Shown here: positions 16,585-24,273 of the stretch, piece by piece | How the letters are laid out: the number at the start of each line of letters is the position of its first letter | Numbering within the stretch: the stretch's first letter is position 1 | From: Kribbella qitaiheensis | GTDB taxonomy: Bacteria > Actinomycetota > Actinomycetes > Propionibacteriales > Kribbellaceae | Reading direction: 5' to 3' | Length of the DNA stretch: 64,000 nt | NCBI RefSeq assembly: GCF_014217565.1 | Contig: NZ_CP043661.1 | Location: 3,038,001-3,102,000 of the forward strand | Program-made: the position numbers and the translations under genes | Notes under the pieces: model-generated | Seen by the model: only the letters and a program-made list of their open reading frames with translations | Told to the model about the DNA's origin: nothing | Databases searched by the model: none

Positions 16585-17702
16585 GCGCCGGCCCGCATCA
16601 CCTTACGGACGGCGTACTCCTCGTCCAGGAGAACAAGATCGGCCCGTTTGCCGGTCTCGATACCACCCACGTTGTACCAACCGAACGCCTCGGCCGGCGT
16701 GGTCGACGCCATCCGCGACGCGTCGACCAGGGACGTCCCGGCCTTGACCGCGTTGGCGAACGCGACATCCATCGTCAAGGTGCTGCCGGCGATCGAATGG
16801 GTGCCGTGGGCAAGTGTCGCCAGCCCGTCCTTCACATCGACCTCGAGACTGCCGAGCAGGTAGCGCCCGTTCGGCATTCCGGTCGCGATCATCGCGTCGG
16901 TGATCAGCGCGATCCGGTTCACACCGGCCGCGGCCAGGGCGACCCGAACCACCTGCGGATCCAGGTGCATTCCGTCGTTGATCACCTCGAGCAGCAGCCG
17001 CGGATCGTTCAGCGCGGCGCCGACCGGACCCGGGTCGCGGTGATGGAACGGCCGCATCCCGTTGAAGAGATGGGTCGCCACCGTCGCGCCGGCATCCGCC
17101 CCGGCGATCATCTGTTCGTACGTCGCGTCCGTGTGCCCGAGCGCCGCGACCACGCCGGCGTCGACGACCTGACGGATCGCGTCCAGCCCGCTCGGCAGCT
17201 CCGGCGCGATCGTCACCATCTTCACCGCGTCGCCGAGCACCTTCGCGACATCACCCTCGACCGGGTCGCGCAGCAGCGTCGGCTCGTGCGCGCCACAACT
17301 GGCCTCCGACAGGAACGGGCCTTCGAGGTGTACGCCGGCGATCACGCCGTCGGTGACCAGATCGGCCAGGCAGGCGGTCTGACTGACGAGCTCGTCGAGC
17401 GGTCCGGTGACCAGGCTCGCCATCGTCGTGGTGGTGCCGTGCCTGGCATGGAAGGCCGCGACCTTGCGGGCCTCCTCGGGGTCGGTCGTCGAGTACGTCG
17501 AACCGCCACCGCCGTGCGTGTGAATGTCGACGAAGCCGGGGACCACCGTGACGTCGCCGAGGTCCTCGGGGCGCTGCCCGTCGGCCGGCATCCCGTCGGA
17601 CCGGCGGCCGAAGGCGAAGATGTCGCTGTCGACCACCTGGATCCAGGCGTTCTCGAGTACGTCGTCGGGCGTGACCAGGCGGCCCACGCGATACGTCGTC
17701 AT
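16572..17702 (-). CDS. nagA: N-acetylglucosamine/galactosamine-6-phosphate deacetylase
   Basis: 376 residues from ATG 17702 (overlaps the ROK stop, ATGA). Amidohydrolase fold: FVDIHTHGGGG, the Glu ligand in GVHLEGPFLS, metal histidines in ALGHTDAT and THLFNGMRPFHHRDPG, and the catalytic Asp in LITDAMIATG. Removes acetate from GlcNAc-6-P or GalNAc-6-P in the cytoplasm. The neighbouring kinase and aldolase genes favour a GalNAc/tagatose route, but no deaminase or isomerase gene is present here. Confidence 0.9.
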   Translation of the reverse strand: MTTYRVGRLVTPDDVLENAWIQVVDSDIFAFGRRSDGMPADGQRPEDLGDVTVVPGFVDIHTHGGGGSTYSTTDPEEARKVAAFHARHGTTTTMASLVTGPLDELVSQTACLADLVTDGVIAGVHLEGPFLSEASCGAHEPTLLRDPVEGDVAKVLGDAVKMVTIAPELPSGLDAIRQVVDAGVVAALGHTDATYEQMIAGADAGATVATHLFNGMRPFHHRDPGPVGAALNDPRLLLEVINDGMHLDPQVVRVALAAAGVNRIALITDAMIATGMPNGRYLLGSLEVDVKDGLATLAHGTHSIAGSTLTMDVAFANAVKAGTSLVDASRMASTTPAEAFGWYNVGGIETGKRADLVLLDEEYAVRKVMRAGAWLD

Positions 17703-18652
17703 ACCGGCTGTTCTCCACTCTCTTCGGCGGTGACGCTGTCCCAGGCCATCAAAGCGGCACCTAGACAACCGGCCTCTTCGCCGAGGACGGCGGCGACGAT
17801 CTCCGGGTTGCGCTGGAACGTCAGCCGCGCGGTGACACCCTCGCGCAGCGGCGCCAGCAGGGTTTCACCGGCTCCGACCAGCCCGCCGCCGATGGCGATC
17901 CGGGTCGGCGCGACCAGGGTCGTGTAGAGGACCAGGGCGTCGATCAGAGCGGCCATCGCTTCCTTCCAGACGGCCTCGGCGTCGGGATCGCCTTCCGCGA
18001 GGAGCTCGAGAACCTCACGGGAGCCGTCGACGACCCGGCCCGTGCGTACGCCGTACCGTCTTGCCAAGGCGGCGGCAGAGGCGACCGTCTCGAGGCAGCC
18101 CCATTGGCCGCAGGCGCAGAGCTCGGCGGCTTCGCCGTTCACGAACCGGGTGTGGCCGAGCTCCCCGGCGTATCCGTCACCGCTGACCAGCGAACCGTCG
18201 ACGACCATGGCCGCCGCGATCCCGGTACCGAGCGGGAGGAAGAGCGAGTTCGTCGTACCGGTCAGGGCGCCTTGGCGGAGCTCGGCGTAGCCGCCCGCGC
18301 GGACGTCGTGCGCCAGGATCACGTGCTGGTCGTGGCCGATCGCAGCCTTCAGCTCCGCGAGCACCGGCGTACCGGCCCAGGCGAGGTTCTCGGCTCCGAC
18401 GGTGCCCGTCGCGGCGTCGATGATGCCGGGCACCACGACCCCGACGGCCCGGACCCGGTGGCCGTCGGCGGCCGCCTTCTGGCCCAGTTCGACGACGGTT
18501 TCGAGCAGGGCTTCGAGCACGGCGCGGCCCCCGGCCTCCCGGGGTGTCGGCCTGGTCTCGCGGTGCAGCACGGCACCGTCGGCGGCGACCAGGCCGCACT
18601 TCATCCGGGTTCCACCGAGATCGACGGCAACCACGACTTCACAGGGGTCCAC
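17699..18652 (-). CDS. ROK-family sugar kinase
   Basis: 317 residues. ATP-binding VDLGGTRMKCGLV at the N-terminus; substrate loop and catalytic region LPLGTGIAAAMVVDG and DGYAGELGHTRF; ROK zinc motif CACGQWGCLE (about 175-184). Lacks an N-terminal winged helix, so it is an enzyme and not a NagC-type repressor. Probably phosphorylates the amino sugar that NagA then deacetylates. First gene of the operon. GTG 18652 follows a -10 box by 8 nt, implying a leaderless mRNA. Confidence 0.88.
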   Translation of the reverse strand: MDPCEVVVAVDLGGTRMKCGLVAADGAVLHRETRPTPREAGGRAVLEALLETVVELGQKAAADGHRVRAVGVVVPGIIDAATGTVGAENLAWAGTPVLAELKAAIGHDQHVILAHDVRAGGYAELRQGALTGTTNSLFLPLGTGIAAAMVVDGSLVSGDGYAGELGHTRFVNGEAAELCACGQWGCLETVASAAALARRYGVRTGRVVDGSREVLELLAEGDPDAEAVWKEAMAALIDALVLYTTLVAPTRIAIGGGLVGAGETLLAPLREGVTARLTFQRNPEIVAAVLGEEAGCLGAALMAWDSVTAEESGEQPV

Positions 18653-18660
18653 GGAGTGCC

Positions 18661-18688
18661 ATTATGCAGCGTTATCGCACGGTTCGAA
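18661..18688 (-). promoter_or_regulatory. Promoter of the amino-sugar operon
   Basis: On the minus strand, TTCGAA (18683-18688) and CATAAT (18661-18666) are spaced 16 bp, as a -35/-10 pair. The -10 ends 8 nt before the ROK GTG start, so transcription should begin at or next to the start codon. No clear repressor palindrome was seen. Confidence 0.55.
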
Positions 18689-18756
18689 CATCCGCGAGCA
18701 TTTTCTGGACACCCTCGACGGGACCAATCAGCCCAGACCCCGCTTCACACAGCTGT

Positions 18757-19389
18757 TCAAGCGCGGAGGCCCCGGTCGAAGGCGGCGACCAGGAACGCGA
18801 TCAGGTTCTCGGCCAGCTTGCCCGGATCGTCGACCGGATCGACCGCGTCCCCCGGCGGCTTGGCGAGCGCCTGCGATTGGTGCAGGGCGAGCAGCCCGAG
18901 CATGTTCACGTAGCCGAACGCGACCGACTCCGGCGCGGACCTCGGCAACGCGGCCTGCAATGCCGCCAGATACCTCGCCTCGACCGGATCCGACTCGGCG
19001 GCGTACAGTTCGCGGATCCGCTGACTCGGGTCGAACGCGATCCGGCCGATGAACCTGGCGACCACCGGCCCGCGCTCACCGCGGCGTAGTACGAGATCAA
19101 GTCCTGGCTCGACGAACGCGCGGATCAACTGCTCGGCCGTCGGCCGGCCTTTCGCCTCCAACTGGTCCAGCCGGCGCCGGCGCTCGGTGTTCACCGGCGC
19201 CATCGCCCGAGCGACCGCGGCCCGGAGCAACGCTTCCTTCGAACCGAAGTGATAGTTCACAGCGGCGATATTGGCTGCTGCCGCGACCGTGATGGCTCGC
19301 AGCGAGGTACCTTCGTAACCCCCCTCGCCGAACCTCTGCTCGGCGATGTTGAGCAATCTTTCCCGGGTTGATTCCACGGGTGTTTCCAC
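18757..19389 (-). CDS. TetR-family transcriptional regulator
   Basis: 210 residues from GTG 19389, which has AAGGAG 6-7 nt upstream. Helix-turn-helix ERLLNIAEQRFGEGGYEGTSLRAITVAAAANIAAVNYHFGSKEALLRAAV, the classic TetR N-terminus. The C-terminal domain resembles the TetR_C type (RRGERGPVVARFIGRIAFDPSQRIRELY). A perfect operator lies 78 bp upstream (19467-19484), so autorepression is likely; the other target could be the hotdog gene at 19808. Confidence 0.9.
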   Translation of the reverse strand: METPVESTRERLLNIAEQRFGEGGYEGTSLRAITVAAAANIAAVNYHFGSKEALLRAAVARAMAPVNTERRRRLDQLEAKGRPTAEQLIRAFVEPGLDLVLRRGERGPVVARFIGRIAFDPSQRIRELYAAESDPVEARYLAALQAALPRSAPESVAFGYVNMLGLLALHQSQALAKPPGDAVDPVDDPGKLAENLIAFLVAAFDRGLRA

Positions 19390-19466
19390 AGAGTTCTCCT
19401 TCCCCCCGGCCACTGCTCGCTCAGGCACCCCACCTGCTCACGCGCCGTAGCCTGCAGTCAGCATAG

Positions 19467-19484
19467 TTCAAACGGACGTTTGAA
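19467..19484. promoter_or_regulatory. TetR operator, perfect inverted repeat
   Basis: TTCAAACGGACGTTTGAA: two perfect 8-bp arms around GA. This is the size and symmetry expected of a TetR dimer site (compare FadR/AcrR-like TTTGAACG..CGTTCAAA-type sites). It lies between the TetR gene and the divergent 19808 gene. Confidence 0.8.
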
Positions 19485-19793
19485 TGAGAGTGGTCGGAGC
19501 AGTAAATCTGCAAAGTTCTTCAGAAAACGCAGGATTCCTCGCAAATTCCCCTGCAATCGATGCCACACCTAACCCCTCCAACCCCTCCAACCAGCCGAAG
19601 CCAGACCACCCAGCTCGGCCTCACCACCCACCCTTACCCCACCCAATCCCCCGCAAGCCCGCCCATATCCACCCCAGTTGCCGCTCCCCTCGGCTCATCG
19701 CCCTGTGCCTCCGCCCACCTCGCCTTCGTTCCCTCACCTTCACCACAGAGCGACCGATCCGACCCGCAGCCCCGCCCCCTCGCCTTGCGGGGT
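19485..19793. other. Intergenic stretch without a gene
   Basis: About 310 bp, strongly C-rich on the plus strand, with runs of CCTCC/CCACCC. Open frames across it have no codon-position bias and no start with a ribosome site. I see nothing beyond the palindrome at its left edge and the promoter at its right edge. Confidence 0.5.
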
Positions 19794-19799
19794 TAGGGT
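19794..19799 (+). promoter_or_regulatory. -10 box of a leaderless promoter
   Basis: TAGGGT ends 8 nt before ATG 19808. The surrounding GGTTAGGGTCT..GGC.ATG block is nearly repeated before the ATG at 59287, supporting a shared leaderless promoter type. Confidence 0.6.
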
Positions 19800-19807
19800 C
19801 TTTGGCC

Positions 19808-20539
19808 ATGACCAGTGAGGTGGTGCGGATCGCTCCGCGGTTCCGGGGCCCCGCCCAATCGGGCAATGGCGGTTACGTCGCCGGAAGAGTCGGTACTGCG
19901 CTCGCCGGGGTCGCCGTCGACGGCACGGTCCCGCGAGTACGCCTGATGGTTCCGCCACCGATGCAACTCGACCTCGACCTGACCGTCGACACCAACGCCG
20001 CCCGCCTGACCACCGGCGAGACTCTGGTCGCCGAGGCAGTCCCCGTCGACGCGGAGACCCTGGCGGACGCGGCGATCGACCCAGTCACCCCCGACGAGGC
20101 GCGCGCGGCAGAAGCGTCGTACAGGGGTCTTTCCAACCACCCATTCCCAGGTTGCTTCGTCTGCGGCCCCGAGAACACAGAAGGCCTCCACCTGCGCCCA
20201 GGCCCGCTCGGCGACGGCCGTACCGCCTGCACCTGGCGCCCAGCCGCCGACCTGACCGGCCCGGACGGCCTGGTCGATCCCGTCTATCTCTGGTCAGCCC
20301 TCGACTGCCCCGGCGGTTGGACGATCGACCTCGATGGCCGCCCGTCGGTCCTCGGCCAGATGACCGCCCGCGTCGACGCCCGCCCATCCGCCGGCGAAAC
20401 CTGCGTCATCATGGGCCGCATCCTCGCCGAGGACGGCCGCAAAACCCACACCGCCACCACCCTCTACGACGCCGACGGCCGAATCCTCGCCCGCGCCCGC
20501 CACACCTGGATCCTGGTAAACCCGGCCCTCTTCAACTGA
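19808..20539 (+). CDS. Hotdog-fold thioesterase-like protein
   Basis: 243 residues from ATG 19808, directly downstream of a TAGGGT -10 box. The central HPFPGCFVCGPENTEGLHLRPG block is typical of actinobacterial hotdog/thioesterase-like proteins, followed by LVDPVYLWSALDCPGGWTIDL (helix of the hotdog) and TTLYDADGRILARARHTWILV at the C-terminus. Probably acts on an acyl-CoA-like molecule; no substrate is evident. TetR regulators with such operators often control acyl-CoA metabolism, which agrees with but does not prove this role. Confidence 0.75.
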   Translation: MTSEVVRIAPRFRGPAQSGNGGYVAGRVGTALAGVAVDGTVPRVRLMVPPPMQLDLDLTVDTNAARLTTGETLVAEAVPVDAETLADAAIDPVTPDEARAAEASYRGLSNHPFPGCFVCGPENTEGLHLRPGPLGDGRTACTWRPAADLTGPDGLVDPVYLWSALDCPGGWTIDLDGRPSVLGQMTARVDARPSAGETCVIMGRILAEDGRKTHTATTLYDADGRILARARHTWILVNPALFN

Positions 20540-20544
20540 CCGAC

Positions 20545-20770
20545 CTAGTTCTTCGGCTTGAGGTTGCTGCCGGGGCGGAGCGCCGCTGTCGTCGAGATCG
20601 GCCAGGACCGCAGGCAGGCCGACGCTCAGCATCTCCGCCGGACCCCGCCCAGTAGCTGTGCCATGAAGAACCCGCCGATCCCGGTGAATCCCGTGTGCTC
20701 CTAGGTGAAACGCGTGCCCCCAGCCTGCGGCTCAAGTCGATAGACGACCTCCGTCACGTCGCCGCCACCG
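20545..20770 (-). pseudogene. Remnant of an SRPBCC/AHSA1-like protein
   Basis: On the minus strand the sequence reads DVTEVVYRLEPQAGGTRFT, then an in-frame TAG (20701-20703), EHTGFTGIGGFFMAQLLGGV, a frame change near 20635, MLSVGLPAVLADLDDSG, and a second frame change before LRPGSNLKPKN and a stop at 20545. This is the C-terminal third of an activator-of-Hsp90-ATPase-like (SRPBCC) protein. One nonsense and two frame lesions, with the N-terminal two thirds missing, mark it as truly decayed rather than a sequencing artefact. Confidence 0.7.
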
Positions 20771-20856
20771 CGCCGCCACCCTCCTCACCACGGGCCTAAC
20801 CCCCTTCAACCCCTAACCGCCGACGCCCGCCACGTCGCAGTACCGGATCGACGTTG

Positions 20857-20888
20857 AGTTCCTGCGAGTTGGCAACTACCTAGGAACT
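20857..20888. promoter_or_regulatory. Nested palindrome before the antitoxin-like gene
   Basis: Outer arms AGTTCCT (20857-20863) and AGGAACT (20882-20888) enclose an inner palindrome AGTTG G CAACT (20867-20877). It abuts the ATG at 20889. Antitoxins of the PHD type repress their own promoters through such sites; here the location fits. Confidence 0.5.
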
Positions 20889-21104
20889 ATGGTCGAACCG
20901 CAGGAAGTCACCTTCTCCGACCTGCTTCAGCACCCCAACCGCACGGTTGCCCAGCTGAAGACAAGCCGGAGCCGCACGCTGCTGGTGCACCGTCGGGGCG
21001 CCGAGGACGATCTGATCCTGACCACCGCCACCCGGGCAGCCAGGACGGCGAGCTGGTCGACGTCGCCATCCGACTGCTGCGAGCGGTGATGAGCAACCTC
21101 GCAG
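20889..21104 (+). pseudogene. PHD-like antitoxin gene, frameshifted
   Basis: Starts MVEPQEVTFSDLLQHPNRTV and continues LVHRRGAEDDLILTTATRA, matching small actinobacterial prevent-host-death-type antitoxins. After codon 50 the original frame turns into Arg/Ser-rich nonsense, while the frame two bases on reads DGELVDVAIRLLRAVMSN, the expected C-terminal helix. One missing base near 21036-21042 (GGCC to GCC would restore it) explains this. No toxin gene follows in the next 100 bp or on the other strand. It could be an orphan antitoxin damaged by mutation or by a consensus error. Confidence 0.6.
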
Positions 21105-21181
21105 CCAACGAGCCGCGACGGAGGAGCTGCGTGGGTGCTTTCCCCGTCGTACGTGGGTGTTTTCCCCTTGGTACGTGGGTG

Positions 21182-21808
21182 TTAGCGGGTTCTGGCTGCG
21201 TGGGCTCGGACTTTGGCTCTGTTGCCGCAGGTGGACATGGAGCACCAGCGGCGGCGGCCTCTTGGGTCCAGGAAGAGCCAGCCGCAGGCGTCGCCGGGGC
21301 AGGCTCGGATGTGGTCGCGGGAAGGGCCTGTCAAGAGGTCTGCTGCGAGGAGGGCCAGCTGGTCCAAAGGGAGGCCGAGGTCTTCCGGTAGGTCCCATGC
21401 GGCGCGGAAGCCGTTGCCGTCGGCCGGTACTGCGAGGAGCCTTCGGCGGGCGCCGGCTTGGTCGATCACCCGGGCGGCGGCGTCGAAGGAACCCGCTGCG
21501 CCCGAGTCGGTGAGTACGTCGTACAGGTCGGCGCGGAACTCGAGAGCCGCTTCCAGCCGGCGGGCGGCGTCGGTGGGTTTGACGGCGGCTTGCTCGATCA
21601 GCCGGAAGACGCTCGCGTCGGTGAGCAGCCCGACGTACCCCGTCCAGATCACCAGCGCCTGGTACGACGTGAGCCATTCGCTCCGGGCGGGCCCTCGGCC
21701 GGCCCACTCGGAACGGGTGTTCAGGAAGTCGAGGACCGGGTCAGCGCCGACCGGCCTGGGCAGGACGACGCCCTGCACCAGCTCGAGATGGGACGGCAGC
21801 GCGGACAT
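21182..21808 (-). CDS. CGNR zinc-finger regulator-like protein
   Basis: 208 residues. N-terminal ABATE-like helical domain (LDFLNTRSEWAGRGPARSEWLTSYQAL) and C-terminal CGNR zinc finger with ligands in IRACPGDACGWLFLD and RRWCSMSTCGNRAKVRAH (about 170-205). The family is thought to bind DNA as stress-responsive regulators. Starts 5 bp after the stop of the SPFH gene, so it lies in that transcription unit. Confidence 0.87.
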   Translation of the reverse strand: MSALPSHLELVQGVVLPRPVGADPVLDFLNTRSEWAGRGPARSEWLTSYQALVIWTGYVGLLTDASVFRLIEQAAVKPTDAARRLEAALEFRADLYDVLTDSGAAGSFDAAARVIDQAGARRRLLAVPADGNGFRAAWDLPEDLGLPLDQLALLAADLLTGPSRDHIRACPGDACGWLFLDPRGRRRWCSMSTCGNRAKVRAHAARTR

Positions 21809-21812
21809 GGGT

Positions 21813-22778
21813 TCAGCGCGGCGTCGTCGTCGGAGTGGGCACCGGGATGCTCACGTTGCCGTTCTGCGGAATCACCATGAACTGGATTTTGCCCGACTCG
21901 ATCGCGGATTTCAGCAGGTAACCCTGTGACCCCAGCAACGCGACCTGCTGCTTGACGGACTGCAGTTCGACGTTGATCTGCTGGTTCTTCTGCTCCTGCG
22001 CCTGCTTGGCGAGCTCGGCCCGCTGCTTGGCTTCGAGCCCGTCGATGATGCCCTTGTCCAGCGGCGTCGGCTTCTGGATCGTGAAGGACAGCTCGCCGCA
22101 CGCGTTCCCACCGGTGTACGACGGGCCGCAGAAGTAGTCGCCGCCGACGGCAGCCGGCAGCAGCTCGGTGAACTTGGTAGCGGCCGCGCTCTGGAATTTC
22201 GTCTTGCGAGCCTCGTTGTTGTAGAGCTCGTTCCACAGGTAGTCGGTGGCGACGGCAGCCAGCGCCCGGTCGATCTGCGGCCGGAAGTAGGACTGCAGCA
22301 TCGCGTCCCAGCCTGCCTGCGTGTAGGCGTCGGTCTTCAGGCCGATCCGCTCGTGGAACTGCTGAATCACCTTCGGGTCCCGGTTCAGCGTGAAGTAGAC
22401 CTGCACCCGTACGCCGAGCCGCACGTTGTCCTTGCTCACCACGGTGACCTCGTCGGCGTTGTCGGTGTCCGCGCCGGCGCCGCCGATGATGTAGGACCGC
22501 TGATCGATCGGGTACGTGTACAGCTTGTCGCCGGGCCCGATCAGCTTGTTCGTCGAACCGGGCGGCACGATCGACTTGAACTTCTTGTCCTCGATCACGC
22601 CGCCGCCGTAGTGCAGCCCGATCCGGTTCGCGTCCGTGCTGGCGAAGTTGAAGATGTTGAACAGGATGATCAACGCGATCACCGCGAGGACCAGACCGCC
22701 GATCACTTTCATCTTCACGTTGCCGCCTTTACTCAGCCGATTCTCGGCGGCCGCGGTCGCGTTCCCCAGCTTTGCCAT
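21813..22778 (-). CDS. SPFH/prohibitin-like membrane protein
   Basis: 321 residues from ATG 22778. One transmembrane helix near residues 23-43 (VIGGLVLAVIALIILFNIFN), then an SPFH domain (about 50-200: KSIVPPGSTN, YPIDQRSYIIGG, TVVSKDNVRLGVRVQVYFTLN), a helical region, and a coiled coil rich in Gln/Glu/Ala (about 245-285, KQRAELAKQAQEQKNQQINVE split here as KQRAELAKQAQE and QKNQQINVELQ). Membrane-scaffold proteins of this class oligomerise into rings. The TGATG overlap with the preceding small membrane protein gene suggests the two act together. Confidence 0.82.
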   Translation of the reverse strand: MAKLGNATAAAENRLSKGGNVKMKVIGGLVLAVIALIILFNIFNFASTDANRIGLHYGGGVIEDKKFKSIVPPGSTNKLIGPGDKLYTYPIDQRSYIIGGAGADTDNADEVTVVSKDNVRLGVRVQVYFTLNRDPKVIQQFHERIGLKTDAYTQAGWDAMLQSYFRPQIDRALAAVATDYLWNELYNNEARKTKFQSAAATKFTELLPAAVGGDYFCGPSYTGGNACGELSFTIQKPTPLDKGIIDGLEAKQRAELAKQAQEQKNQQINVELQSVKQQVALLGSQGYLLKSAIESGKIQFMVIPQNGNVSIPVPTPTTTPR

Positions 22779-23071
22779 CAGTGGTCGAGCTCCTTGCCCT
22801 CGGTGAGTCGCCGGAGGTCGGCGATCGTCAGGTCGGCGGTCAGCGCGACGTCGCGCGGGACCGACGGATGCGAGCTGAGCGTACGCAGGCCCTGCTCGGC
22901 AGCCGCGACCGCCTTCTCGAGCCTCCGGACCTCCCCCATCAGCGCCTTCGTCTCGGCGTTGAGCTCGGTCACGGTCTGCTCTGCGATGGCAGCCCGGCGG
23001 TACGACGACCACGCGAACCAGACGGTTCCGACCAGCAGCACGATGACGGGCAATCCGAGCCTGAAGACCAT
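22778..23071 (-). CDS. Small membrane-anchored coiled-coil protein
   Basis: 97 residues: transmembrane helix at residues 5-22 (LGLPVIVLLVGTVWFAW), then a charged heptad-like helix (ELNAETKALMGEVRRLEKAVAAAEQ, interrupted here as ELNAETKALMGEV and RRLEKAVAAAEQ) and an acidic tail. No enzyme motif. Its stop overlaps the SPFH gene start (TGATG), so production is coupled. Plausibly a partner or assembly factor of the SPFH protein; not recognised from known systems. Confidence 0.7.
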   Translation of the reverse strand: MVFRLGLPVIVLLVGTVWFAWSSYRRAAIAEQTVTELNAETKALMGEVRRLEKAVAAAEQGLRTLSSHPSVPRDVALTADLTIADLRRLTEGKELDH

Positions 23072-23181
23072 GTCTGCAATGGGACCACAGGAGGTCGTTC
23101 CACTGTCGGTGAAAACTCCCTTGATCAGCTCCTGGTCGCGACGTAGGTTTCAGTTACACGCGAAGGGAGGTGGTCCAAGGT

Positions 23182-23220
23182 ATGAATTTCACTCGGACTC
23201 GTGAGGTGGCGGCGGGCTGA
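23182..23220 (+). CDS. 12-codon leader-like ORF
   Basis: MNFTRTREVAAG preceded by a strong GAAGGGAGG ribosome site at about 23163-23170 (spacing is long, about 11 nt). It is followed by competing inverted repeats and a T-run, the layout of an attenuator leader. No plus-strand structural gene follows before 24274, because the TetR gene lies on the other strand. Confidence 0.3.
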   Translation: MNFTRTREVAAG

Positions 23221-23278
23221 CCGCCAACCACTAATTCAGTGGGCAAGTGGTCGGCCAGTTCAACGCCAGCCACCGGAT

Positions 23279-23358
23279 CCGTGGACAGTCAGGAAAGTCC
23301 GCCTGACCCCGAGCTCGACCACCCGGTCGTGTCTCCGGAAGCGTCCACGGGTCTTTTT
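23279..23358 (+). terminator. Candidate terminator with alternative pairing
   Basis: ACCCG..GTG (23321-23332) pairs with CAC GGGT (23346-23352) and is followed by CTTTTTA, an intrinsic-terminator shape that is uncommon in GC-rich actinobacteria. An alternative arm, CCGTGGAC (23279-23286), pairs perfectly with GTCCACGG (23343-23350) and would exclude the terminator stem. The rest of 23072-23393 shows no gene. Confidence 0.4.
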
Positions 23359-23393
23359 ATTTCTCCGAACGCCGGTACGCCGCGCCCGATCGC

Positions 23394-24125
23394 TCAGCCG
23401 GGCAGAGCCTCGTCGGCCGGTGGGCAGTCCAACCCGAGCGCCTCGCCGATCTCGCGCAACTGCGCCGCAAAGTACGCGCCTGCGTCGTCCAGCGCCCAGT
23501 GCAGCTGGCCGAAGACCTCCATGCAGATCAGGCCGTACAGCCGGGTCCAGTAGGTCAGCGCCAGATAGACCGCTCCGGCCGGCATCCCGTCGAAGACCTC
23601 CGACTTCTGTTCGAGCTGCGCGACCAGTTCCGTCCCGAGCACCTCGTCCGCCGGACTCTCGAACGGCTGCAGATGCCACACCTTCGCCACCAGGTCCTTG
23701 AACACCGCCCCGAACCGCATCGCCGCCTGGTGGTTCTCGGTGAACTCGTGCCCCGGATCGAGCGGGTTCGGAGCCGGCGCACCGAACAGCAATCCGAACT
23801 CCGCCGGATGGGCCAGCGCCCAATCCCTTAGCCCGCCGGCGATCAGGAACAGTTGCTCGCCGAGATCCGACGCCGGGTCGCCGTCACGCAGACCGACCAG
23901 GTACGCCGTGAGCTCGTCGTACAGGTCGGCGATCAGCGCCGAGATGAGGTCCTCATGGCTGGCGAAGTACCGGTAGAGCGCGGGCGCACTGAGTCCGAGC
24001 TCGCGGGCGACGGCGCGCAGCCCGACCGCGGACACGCCACCTTCGACCAGCAGCTTCCGCGCCGCGGCTTTGATCTCCGCCACCGTCGCGGCCCGCTGCC
24101 GATCCCGCCGGCTCTCGCCCTCCAC
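23394..24125 (-). CDS. TetR-family regulator of the MMPL exporter
   Basis: 243 residues. N-terminal helix-turn-helix (KAAARKLLVEGGVSAVGLRAVARELGLSAPALYRYFASHEDLISALI) and a TetR_C/WHG-type ligand domain (about 90-200). Start ATG 24125. Divergent from mmpL, with a perfect 23-bp palindrome between the two at 24204-24226; repression of the exporter relieved by a transported compound is the obvious model. Confidence 0.9.
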   Translation of the reverse strand: MEGESRRDRQRAATVAEIKAAARKLLVEGGVSAVGLRAVARELGLSAPALYRYFASHEDLISALIADLYDELTAYLVGLRDGDPASDLGEQLFLIAGGLRDWALAHPAEFGLLFGAPAPNPLDPGHEFTENHQAAMRFGAVFKDLVAKVWHLQPFESPADEVLGTELVAQLEQKSEVFDGMPAGAVYLALTYWTRLYGLICMEVFGQLHWALDDAGAYFAAQLREIGEALGLDCPPADEALPG

Positions 24126-24203
24126 CTCGACCTACTCCTTCTCCGTCGCCCCGAACCGTACCGCGAACTCCTTGACAGCCAGGCCCGACATGCGGTTCAG
24201 TTT

Positions 24204-24226
24204 ACACCGTTAACTGTTAACGGTGT
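24204..24226. promoter_or_regulatory. Perfect 23-bp TetR operator
   Basis: Arms ACACCGTTAAC and GTTAACGGTGT flank a single T, with no mismatch. Located 79 bp upstream of the TetR gene and 48 bp upstream of the mmpL start. Could serve both promoters. Confidence 0.85.
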
Positions 24227-24273
24227 TCACTAAAGCGACCACTGTTAAATCTTCGCCCAGAGGGAGCACGATC

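Noticed and set aside
21086..21391. Toxin partner gene after the PHD-like antitoxin
   Set aside because: The open frames here continue the antitoxin's alternative frame or shadow the CGNR gene on the other strand; none has a toxin-like motif.
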